From NCBI GenBank assembly GCA_945878705.1, contig CAMCUE010000011.1:1-12665 (forward strand): a stretch of 12,665 nt of DNA, written 5' to 3'. How positions within the stretch are numbered: the stretch's first letter is position 1; each line of letters starts with the position of its first letter. Below are positions 7,185-12,665 of the stretch, in pieces. The notes beneath the pieces were generated by a model. It ran no database searches. It had not been told where the DNA came from and saw only the letters and a program-made list of their open reading frames with translations. Made by a program: the position numbers and the translations under genes. This DNA is from Ferrithrix thermotolerans DSM 19514 (GTDB taxonomy: Bacteria; Actinomycetota; Acidimicrobiia; Acidimicrobiales; Ilumatobacteraceae).

Positions 7185-7703
7185 ATGGATGAAGAATTAG
7201 CTGATGAAATATCTGAAGAAATAACCGGGATACCCGAACAACAAGAGGTAGCAACGTCCAGCGAAGAGTTGAGTATTGAATCTCTTGTTGAGCAACTCAC
7301 CAAAGAGCGCGATGAATTTAAAGATATGGCGTTGCGCGTTCAGGCGGATTTTGAAAATTATCGCAAGCGATCAGCAGTGCAACAAATTGACGAAGTCGAC
7401 CGTAATACAGGTCGGTTGGTTGAAGGTCTGTTAGCGGTACTTGATGCCTGTGAGGCTGCGGTTGCTCATGAAATTGGTGGTGTTGAGCCGATTTTGAGTT
7501 CGCTTCTACTGGCTTTAAATAAGCAAGGCTTAGAAGTCTTAGAACTATTAGACACGGTGTTTGATCCGAGTCTTGCCGAGGCTGTTGTTCACGAACCAGC
7601 AGAGAACGAAAGCGGCGAAACAACGGTTATTGAAGTTCTACGAACTGGTTATCGCTGGAAAGGTCGTGTGTTGCGAGCGGCGATGGTCAAGGTGAAGGGT
7701 TAA
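7185..7703 (+). CDS. grpE: Nucleotide exchange factor GrpE
   Basis: This 172-residue co-chaperone dimerises and releases ADP from DnaK. An acidic N-terminal tail (1-30) is followed by a long helix/coiled coil with the family motif ALRVQADFENYRKR (49-62). The C-terminal beta-wing domain contains KQGLEVLE (113-120), DTVFDPSLAEAVVHEP (123-138) and VLRTGYRWKGRVLRAAMVKV (151-170), which match the GrpE signature. The middle of the helical-bundle region, GLLAVLDACEAAV (81-93), is somewhat unlike the usual PVLDNLERA, but the fold-defining parts are intact. It lies 20 bp after dnaK and 15 bp before dnaJ, in the same operon. The ATG at 7185 has only a weak upstream GAGAT. Confidence 0.97.
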   Translation: MDEELADEISEEITGIPEQQEVATSSEELSIESLVEQLTKERDEFKDMALRVQADFENYRKRSAVQQIDEVDRNTGRLVEGLLAVLDACEAAVAHEIGGVEPILSSLLLALNKQGLEVLELLDTVFDPSLAEAVVHEPAENESGETTVIEVLRTGYRWKGRVLRAAMVKVKG

Positions 7704-7718
7704 TTAAGGCAACCCGCG

Positions 7719-8822
7719 ATGACGGCACAACGCGAGTGGTTCGAAAAAGATTATTACGCGGTGCTTGGTGTCAATAAAGACACTGCAGCCAAGGAGATAA
7801 CAAAGTCATATCGAAAACTGGCGCGAAAATATCACCCTGATACGAATCCAAATAATGCGTCTGCTGAAGAAAAGTTCAAGGATATTTCCGCGGCATACGA
7901 CGTACTAGGAGATGAATCTCGTCGGCGAGAATATGACGAAGTTCGTCGTGCAGGGCCTTCAGCATTTTCAGGTCATGGCGGAGCAGGTTCACAACATTTT
8001 GATGCGGGTGGACAAGACATCAGTGACCTGATCGGTCAAATGTTTGGTGGTCGCGGGTCTCGTTCGCGCGCTGCTGCTGGCCCGCAACGGGGCAACGATG
8101 TTGAAGCTTCGATCACTCTTGATTTTGTTGATGCTGTTCAAGGCATCACTACTTCGTTGCACTTGACATCTGAAGTGCAATGTCAAACATGTCTTGGATC
8201 TGGATCAAAGCCCGGGACATCAGCCAAGAGATGCGCACTTTGCGCTGGTCGTGGAGTGATTGAAGAAGATCAAGGGCCATTTGCATTTTCTTCACCCTGT
8301 TCGCGTTGCAACGGTAGAGGATCAACCATTGACAGCCCTTGCAAAAATTGCAAAGGTCTTGGAACCGAAGTTCGTGCCCGAGAAGTTAATGTGCGAATTC
8401 CTGCTGGCGTTGACAACGGCCAAAAAATTCGTCTCAAGGGTCGCGGCACGCCAGGTCGTGGTAATGGGCAACCTGGAGACTTGTTTGTGACTTGCAATGT
8501 TCTTGCGCATCATTTGTTTGGGCGCGAAGGCAAAAATCTCACATTGCGACTGCCAGTTACTTTTTCTGAAGCGGTGTTGGGTGCGACGATTGAAGTACCG
8601 ACGCTTGATGGAGAATCTGTAGTTTTGCGATTGAAGCCATCGACACAACCAGGCTCACGCCATCGCGTGAAAGGTAAAGGTATTCAATCGGCACAAGATT
8701 CTGGCGACTTGATCGTCACAGTTGATGTAGTGGTGCCCAAAGAAATAAATAAACAAGAACAAAAAGTAATTGAAGAACTTGCTCGCTTAAGCACAGAGTC
8801 TGTGCGAAGTCACATTAAATAA
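7719..8822 (+). CDS. dnaJ: Type I Hsp40 co-chaperone DnaJ
   Basis: This 367-residue protein delivers unfolded clients to DnaK and stimulates its ATPase. The J domain (about 11-76) starts DYYAVLGV and carries the essential HPD at 39-41. A Gly-rich linker (about 79-125) follows. The zinc-binding region has four CxxCxGxG-type repeats: C155/C158, C172/C175, C194/C197 and C208/C211. Two beta-barrel client-binding domains complete the chain, including VRIPAGVDNGQKIRLKGRG (225-243) and the LGATIEVPTLDG segment (287-298). All parts of a full-length type I DnaJ are present. AAGG (7706-7709) 9 bases before the ATG is the likely ribosome binding site. Confidence 0.98.
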   Translation: MTAQREWFEKDYYAVLGVNKDTAAKEITKSYRKLARKYHPDTNPNNASAEEKFKDISAAYDVLGDESRRREYDEVRRAGPSAFSGHGGAGSQHFDAGGQDISDLIGQMFGGRGSRSRAAAGPQRGNDVEASITLDFVDAVQGITTSLHLTSEVQCQTCLGSGSKPGTSAKRCALCAGRGVIEEDQGPFAFSSPCSRCNGRGSTIDSPCKNCKGLGTEVRAREVNVRIPAGVDNGQKIRLKGRGTPGRGNGQPGDLFVTCNVLAHHLFGREGKNLTLRLPVTFSEAVLGATIEVPTLDGESVVLRLKPSTQPGSRHRVKGKGIQSAQDSGDLIVTVDVVVPKEINKQEQKVIEELARLSTESVRSHIK

Positions 8823-8834
8823 TTATTTTACAAA

Positions 8835-8842
8835 AGAGAGGG
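8835..8842 (+). promoter_or_regulatory. Strong ribosome binding site for hspR
   Basis: The purine run AGAGAGGG ends 3 bases before the hspR ATG at 8846. By eye it is the most SD-like sequence in the heat-shock operon, although hspR is its last gene. Confidence 0.7.
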
Positions 8843-8845
8843 ATT

Positions 8846-9232
8846 ATGGATTTTGAAACTCAGGCCGTCTATGTAATTTCAGTGGCTGCAGAGTTAGCTG
8901 GAATGCATCCACAAACTTTGAGAATTTATGAACGTCGCGGATTGGTGCAACCGGCTCGTACCACAGGAGGCAAGCAACGCCGTTACAGCAACGCCGATAT
9001 CGCTCAGTTGTTGCGCATCGCCGAACTTGCTGAGATCGGTATGAATCTTGAAGGAATTCGCCAAGTAATGGCACTTGAAATTGAGGTGGCTGCATTGAAA
9101 AAACAACTTCAGTTAATGCAAGATCAACTTGCGCGTGCAACAGCTGATAGTTCAACTCGTTATGGGTTAATCCCATTGCGGCAGTCAGTCACAGTATTTG
9201 GAAGTCGACCAAGTATTTTTAATCAGGAGTAA
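8846..9232 (+). CDS. hspR: Heat-shock repressor HspR (MerR family)
   Basis: This 128-residue DNA-binding repressor recognises the HAIR element and controls its own operon. The winged-helix MerR domain begins VYVISVAAELAGMHPQTLRI (8-27), closely matching the mycobacterial ISVAAELAGMHAQTLR segment. It continues with YERRGLVQPART (28-39), the wing GGKQRRYS (41-48) and a second helix-turn-helix part (AELAEIGMNLEGIRQVM, 59-75). A coiled-coil dimerisation helix follows (about 77-98) and then a short tail without cysteines or another sensor domain. This fits the known mechanism, in which DnaK rather than a bound ligand conveys the heat signal. A perfect HAIR sits upstream of dnaK. The 74-bp gap to purA contains that gene's own signals. 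Confidence 0.96.
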   Translation: MDFETQAVYVISVAAELAGMHPQTLRIYERRGLVQPARTTGGKQRRYSNADIAQLLRIAELAEIGMNLEGIRQVMALEIEVAALKKQLQLMQDQLARATADSSTRYGLIPLRQSVTVFGSRPSIFNQE

Positions 9233-9269
9233 TGATTGACGAGGACTAGACTTTAAACACGTCCCCTAT

Positions 9270-9291
9270 AAGTTCTAATTAAGTTCTAATT
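9270..9291 (+). repeat. Perfect tandem 11-bp repeat upstream of purA
   Basis: AAGTTCTAATT occurs twice without a gap (9270-9280 and 9281-9291), about one helical turn apart, ending 4 bases before the purA ribosome binding site. Each copy contains TCTAAT (5 of 6 to a -10 element), and TATAAG (9267-9272) overlaps the first copy, so the stretch holds several possible -10 boxes. No clear -35 is paired with them. A regulator binding site or slipped duplication are both possible. Confidence 0.75.
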
Positions 9292-9295
9292 AACT

Positions 9296-9300
9296 AGGAG
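9296..9300 (+). promoter_or_regulatory. Ribosome binding site fixing the purA start
   Basis: AGGAG ends 6 bases before the ATG at 9307. The in-frame TTG immediately before it (9304) is less suitable as start. Confidence 0.85.
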
Positions 9301-9306
9301 CGTTTG

Positions 9307-10578
9307 ATGCCTGTAACTGTCGTTGTTGGAACCCAATGGGGCGACGAAGGCAAGGCAAAAATCATCGATTTACTAGCAGAGTCGCATCAAATCGTCGCTC
9401 GCTATCAAGGAGGACACAATGCTGGTCACACCGTTGTTGTCGGCGATCAAAAGTATGCATTACAACTTGTGCCGAGCGGAGTTTTCTATTCGCATGTAAC
9501 ACCGGTGATCGGTAACGGCGTCGTTGTCGATTTGCCGACACTGTTCAAAGAAATTGACACACTTGAGTCACGCGGAGTTTCATGCGCGCGTCTGAAAGTT
9601 TCGAGTCTCGCTCATTTGATTTTTCCATGGCATCAATCGCATGATGCACTTAGTGAATCTGGTTTGGGTGAAAATAAAATCGGTACAACTCTAAAAGGAA
9701 TCGGCCCTGCCTATGCAGACAAAGCCCGTCGCGTCGGAATTCGCGTTGGGGATGTGCGCGATCCGAAAAGGTTTGAAACTCTCGTGCGAGAGCGAGCAAT
9801 AGCAGAGCAAAAAATTCTGGCGGCACTTGGTGGCGAGAAGTTAGAAATTGATGCGATTGTTGCGAGTTTCACCAAATTTGGTGAGCGCTTGTTGCCATAC
9901 GTTTCTGACACGGTGAATTTTCTGCATGATGCCCTTGATAAATCAGGCGATCTTCTTCTTGAGGGGGCGCAAGCAACTTTCTTAGATATTGATCACGGAA
10001 CATATCCTTTCGTGACCTCTTCAAATCCAATTGCTGGTGGTGCGTGTGCTGGTTCGGGTCTTGGACCACGCGACATTACGAGAATTGTCGGTATCGCAAA
10101 GGCTTACACAACACGGGTCGGCAGTGGACCGTTTCCATCAGAGTTGACCGGCGAGTTAGGTGACAAAGTCGTAGATATTGGCCATGAGTTTGGAACCGTT
10201 ACAGGTCGTCGTCGTCGACCAGGCTGGCTAGATCTTGTGATGTTGCGTCACGCAGTTCGTCTTAATTCGCTAACAGAAATCGCGCTTACGAAACTTGATG
10301 TCTTGGATACATTTGAAACAGTTCGAGTCTGTGTGGGTTATGAGTTGAACGGTAAGTCACTTTCGGGATACCCAGATGATGCGCAATTGCTCGGCGAAAT
10401 TACTGCCAAGTATGTAGATCTTCCTGGCTGGAAATCCTCGGTGCGTATGATTCGTAGTTATAAAGATCTACCAAAGCAAGCAAGATCGTTAATTGAACTT
10501 GTTGAACAACATTGTGGTGTGCCAGTAACAATGATTGGCGTTGGCCCCGAGCGCAACGAATGCGTCGTGCGCGAATGA
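9307..10578 (+). CDS. purA: Adenylosuccinate synthetase
   Basis: This 423-residue cytosolic enzyme joins IMP and aspartate with GTP to make adenylosuccinate, the first committed step to AMP. The N-terminal motif GTQWGDEGKAK (8-18) holds the catalytic D13, and YQGGHNAGHT (33-42) holds H41. IGTTLKGIGPAYADKA (125-140) is the IMP-binding loop, LLEGAQATFLDIDHGTYPF (217-235) the nucleotide/active-site stretch, and TGRRRRPGWLD (299-309) the aspartate-binding loop; TKLDVLD (328-334) recognises GTP. Two usually glycine positions are alanine here (GKGK to GKAK; GAQGT to GAQAT) and an Arg is Lys in GTTLKG. Catalytic residues are intact and length is normal, so an active enzyme is expected. The last bases overlap purB as ATGA. 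Confidence 0.98.
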   Translation: MPVTVVVGTQWGDEGKAKIIDLLAESHQIVARYQGGHNAGHTVVVGDQKYALQLVPSGVFYSHVTPVIGNGVVVDLPTLFKEIDTLESRGVSCARLKVSSLAHLIFPWHQSHDALSESGLGENKIGTTLKGIGPAYADKARRVGIRVGDVRDPKRFETLVRERAIAEQKILAALGGEKLEIDAIVASFTKFGERLLPYVSDTVNFLHDALDKSGDLLLEGAQATFLDIDHGTYPFVTSSNPIAGGACAGSGLGPRDITRIVGIAKAYTTRVGSGPFPSELTGELGDKVVDIGHEFGTVTGRRRRPGWLDLVMLRHAVRLNSLTEIALTKLDVLDTFETVRVCVGYELNGKSLSGYPDDAQLLGEITAKYVDLPGWKSSVRMIRSYKDLPKQARSLIELVEQHCGVPVTMIGVGPERNECVVRE

Positions 10579-11882
10579 TAGAGCGATACAACCTGCCAGA
10601 AATGGCTGAAATTTTTTCAGATGTGTCAAAATTTCGTCGCTATTTAGAAATTGAACTTTTATCTACTGAGGCACATTGCGAACTCGGTGTTGTGCCACGT
10701 GATCATGCGCAGATTTGTCGTGAGCGAGCGCCAAAAGTTGACAATCAGTTTGTTTTGGCAGTTACTGAGCGTGAACGAGTCACCGATCATGATGTCGCTG
10801 CTTTCGTTGACGTTGTTCAGCGGCAAATCGGCATGCCGGCTGGTGCGTGGATTCATCATGGGTTAACAAGTTCAGATGTCGTTGACACGGCATGGTGTTG
10901 GATGTTGCGTGACGCCGCGACCTTGATAGATCGCGCACTTGTTGATTTTTGTGAAGCAGTCATTGTGCTTGCGGAGAAACATCGCGACACAGTAATGATC
11001 GGTAGAACTCATGGGGTACATGCTGAGCCAACAACGTTTGGCGCCAAAGTTGCGTTGTGGGCATTGCAGTTGCGTCGTGATCGTGATCGGTTAGATGCAG
11101 CAACGAAAAGAATTTCCGTATGCAAACTCTCAGGTGCGGTCGGTACATATTCAAATATTGATCCAAAAGTTGAACTTAGTGTTGCCAAAGCACTCGGCTT
11201 GCAAGCAGTACCTGCGACTCAAGTCATCGCCCGCGATCGACACGCCGAATATTTGTGGGCTTGCGCAAGCATTGGCACAACAATTGAGACAATTGCAGTT
11301 GAGTTGCGACACTTGCAACGCACAGAAGTAAACGAAGTGCGTGAAGGTTTCGCAGCAGGTCAAAAAGGCAGTTCGGCAATGCCGCACAAGCGCAATCCGA
11401 TCTCAGCAGAAACCTTGACAGGCCTATCTCGGGTTTTGCGAGCAAATCTTCAAGTCGGTATGCAAGATGTTGCACTTTGGCATGAGCGTGATATTTCTCA
11501 TTCTTCGGCAGAGCGAATTGTTTTACCAGATTCGTCAATGCTGGCTTATTACATGTTGCGTCGAGCCACGAGGTTAATTACGAACCTTGAAGTCGATAGT
11601 GCACAAATGTTAAAAAATCTGCACTCAAAACATGGTGTTGTGTTTTCGCAATCCGTATTGCTTGCTCTCGTGTCATCGGGCATGTCGCGTGACGACGCCT
11701 ATCGACTTGTTCAAGAACTTGCAGGGCGTGCAGTAACTGAAGAATCTCAGTTTCGTGAACTGTTGGCTGCTGATAAGCGCATCGGTTTAACATCAAAACA
11801 GTTAGACGAGATTTTTGATCTCAAGAAATCTGTCAAACATACAAATCGCGTCTTCGAAGCCCTTGCTTCGAAACAGTTGTAA
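10575..11882 (+). CDS. purB: Adenylosuccinate lyase
   Basis: This 435-residue fumarase/aspartase-superfamily enzyme splits adenylosuccinate to AMP plus fumarate, and SAICAR to AICAR plus fumarate. Conserved regions are HHGLTSSDVVDT (94-105), GRTHGVHAEPTTFG (143-156, with H146 catalytic) and the superfamily signature GSSAMPHKRNP (265-275), whose serine is the catalytic base. The open frame continues 21 codons upstream, but the ATG at 10575 is preferred because family members start MIERY and because it gives a 4-base ATGA overlap with the purA stop, as expected for translational coupling. PurA and PurB catalyse consecutive reactions, so coupled production makes sense. The C-terminal helical domain (about 330-435) is complete. 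Confidence 0.98.
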   Translation: MIERYNLPEMAEIFSDVSKFRRYLEIELLSTEAHCELGVVPRDHAQICRERAPKVDNQFVLAVTERERVTDHDVAAFVDVVQRQIGMPAGAWIHHGLTSSDVVDTAWCWMLRDAATLIDRALVDFCEAVIVLAEKHRDTVMIGRTHGVHAEPTTFGAKVALWALQLRRDRDRLDAATKRISVCKLSGAVGTYSNIDPKVELSVAKALGLQAVPATQVIARDRHAEYLWACASIGTTIETIAVELRHLQRTEVNEVREGFAAGQKGSSAMPHKRNPISAETLTGLSRVLRANLQVGMQDVALWHERDISHSSAERIVLPDSSMLAYYMLRRATRLITNLEVDSAQMLKNLHSKHGVVFSQSVLLALVSSGMSRDDAYRLVQELAGRAVTEESQFRELLAADKRIGLTSKQLDEIFDLKKSVKHTNRVFEALASKQL

Positions 11883-11899
11883 TTGATTTAAATCTAGAG

Positions 11900-12469
11900 A
11901 TGTCCAAACTTCCACCGCTTGATTTAGCCAGAGAAGCATTGCGCGAACATATTCTTATTCATTCATTGAAGACAGGCTCGTTCACTCTTAAATCTGGAAG
12001 AAGCAGCAACTGGTTTTTAGATTCAAAGCAAACAGCATGTCGCAGTGACGGCATCTTGCTTGTCAGTGATGTTGCTCTGGCAATATTGCCACCAGACATT
12101 GATGCGATTGGTGGGCTAACAATGGGCGCTGACCCAGTCGCATTTGGTATCGCCGCGGTTGCTGCAACACGGGGCAGAGTGATGCGCAGTTTCAGCGTGC
12201 GCAAAGAGAGCAAAGATCACGGCATTACTGGTCGCATTGCTGGTGCACTACAGCCTGGCGATCGTGTGGCAATCGTTGAAGACACCGTTACGCGTGGTAC
12301 TTCGCTATTCGAAGCCATTGAAGTTGTTAGAGCTTTCGGCGCAAAACCGGTGTTTATAACAGTGATCGTTGATCGGGGCGGTACTTGTGCGGCAATGGCA
12401 ACTGAAGCAAAAATTACATATCAACCAATGCTCAGCGCTCCCGATCTTGGCTACGCTTTTGGATCATGA
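11900..12469 (+). CDS. pyrE: Orotate phosphoribosyltransferase
   Basis: This 189-residue cytosolic enzyme transfers phosphoribose from PRPP to orotate to give OMP in pyrimidine synthesis. FTLKSGRSSNWFLD (28-41) matches the orotate-side N-terminal hood, and GGLTMGADPVA (71-81) follows. FSVRKESKDHG (98-108) is the flexible catalytic loop with K102. The PRPP motif is AIVEDTVTRGTS (124-135), with the acidic pair E127-D128; its TRGTS resembles TAGTA of E. coli PyrE rather than the TTGGS form. KESKDHG favours OPRT over other type I phosphoribosyltransferases. It follows purB by 17 bp in the same direction, probably one transcript, and its stop overlaps the next start (ATGA). No clear ribosome binding site is seen apart from AGAG touching the ATG. 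Confidence 0.93.
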   Translation: MSKLPPLDLAREALREHILIHSLKTGSFTLKSGRSSNWFLDSKQTACRSDGILLVSDVALAILPPDIDAIGGLTMGADPVAFGIAAVAATRGRVMRSFSVRKESKDHGITGRIAGALQPGDRVAIVEDTVTRGTSLFEAIEVVRAFGAKPVFITVIVDRGGTCAAMATEAKITYQPMLSAPDLGYAFGS

Positions 12470-12665
12470 GCACACGTTCAGTTTTCACTAAGTCGTTATT
12501 CGCAATTTGCCTGTTGCTTGGCACAGCCGGTTGTTCAAGTTCAACATCTGATTCTGGCGACGAAACTAAATCAGAAGCGACATCAGAATTAACATCAGAA
12601 GCAACATCAGCAACCGACGAAGTTGTCGAGATTTCAGTAATCATCGGTCAAACTTCGGGCTCGGC
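12466..12665 (+). CDS. Putative lipoprotein, N-terminal part only (cut by window edge)
   Basis: An open frame begins at an ATG overlapping the pyrE stop (ATGA) and runs off the window after 66 codons. Its N-terminus has basic residues (R4, K9), a hydrophobic core (about 10-20) and the lipobox-like end LGTAGC with C23, as in a lipoprotein signal peptide processed by signal peptidase II. Residues 24-52 are a Ser/Thr/Glu/Asp-rich linker with a four-residue repeat (T-S-E-x), probably a flexible tether from the membrane. The first structured segment appears to be VVEISVIIGQTSGS (53-66). I do not recognise the family from this part. The overlap suggests co-translation with pyrE, which may be positional rather than functional. 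Confidence 0.8.
   Translation, partial: MSTRSVFTKSLFAICLLLGTAGCSSSTSDSGDETKSEATSELTSEATSATDEVVEISVIIGQTSGS
12568..12615 (+). repeat. Four imperfect tandem 12-bp units in the lipoprotein linker
   Basis: Units at 12568, 12580, 12592 and 12604 share the core ATCAG (third and fourth positions vary in the last codons): AAATCAGAAGCG, ACATCAGAATTA, ACATCAGAAGCA and ACATCAGCAACC. Each encodes four residues (KSEA, TSEL, TSEA, TSAT). An in-frame minisatellite of this kind can change linker length without breaking the gene. Confidence 0.8.

Noticed and set aside
10512..10574. 21-codon extension of purB inside purA
   Set aside because: The sequence is out-of-frame purA coding DNA, and family members begin at MIERY, matching the ATG at 10575.
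11885..11894. Palindrome GATTTAAATC between purB and pyrE
   Set aside because: A 10-bp AT-rich palindrome is common by chance, and there is no hairpin loop or known operator match.
1..12665. Mobile elements, CRISPR arrays, toxin-antitoxin or defence genes
   Set aside because: No transposase, integrase, spaced direct repeats or defence domains were seen in any frame; all substantial coding frames but the CNB protein and the lipoprotein are core housekeeping genes.

Overview
The window is a compact chromosomal housekeeping region from an actinobacterium (Actinomycetota). The main evidence is the gene order dnaK-grpE-dnaJ-hspR, which is typical of actinobacteria, ending in a MerR-type HspR repressor and preceded by a perfect HspR operator (HAIR: CTTGAGT-N7-ACTCAAG). 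A Dcd of the dUMP-forming actinobacterial type and a long EtfD/EMO-like membrane iron-sulfur oxidoreductase agree with this. By eye the DNA is clearly less GC-rich than a typical soil actinobacterium, and A/T-ending codons are common. This would fit a planktonic or streamlined lineage, perhaps Acidimicrobiia, but that placement is inference.

Layout. Left edge: a truncated tRNA-Gly(CCC) on the minus strand, then dcd on the plus strand. dcd converges with zero gap on a minus-strand block: an EtfD-like Fe-S/heme quinone oxidoreductase (692-2971), a stand-alone cyclic-nucleotide-binding-domain protein (3022-3447) and 2,3-BPG-dependent phosphoglycerate mutase (3502-4266). From 4319 everything is on the plus strand: a ribokinase-family gene, the heat-shock operon dnaK-grpE-dnaJ-hspR (5329-9232), a second unit purA-purB-pyrE (9307-12469), and the start of a lipoprotein gene cut by the right edge (12466 onward).

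How the genes work together. DnaJ and GrpE are the co-chaperones of DnaK, and HspR closes a feedback loop through the HAIR operator, which lies across the end of the ribokinase gene. PurA and PurB form the AMP branch of purine synthesis (PurB also acts earlier), and PyrE adds the PRPP-dependent step of pyrimidine synthesis. Dcd supplies dUMP for dTMP synthesis. The ribokinase could feed ribose 5-phosphate toward PRPP. purA/purB and pyrE/lipoprotein overlap by ATGA, which suggests translational coupling.

I see no phage, transposon, CRISPR or defence island, and no coding system that looks undescribed. The most interesting signals are regulatory: the operator overlapping a stop codon, an 11-bp hairpin placed near the probable dnaK transcript start, a palindrome inside the candidate dnaK promoter spacer, and a perfect tandem 11-bp repeat upstream of purA. 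Several start codons were moved from the longest open frame to internal sites on the basis of ribosome binding sites, family length and overlap.
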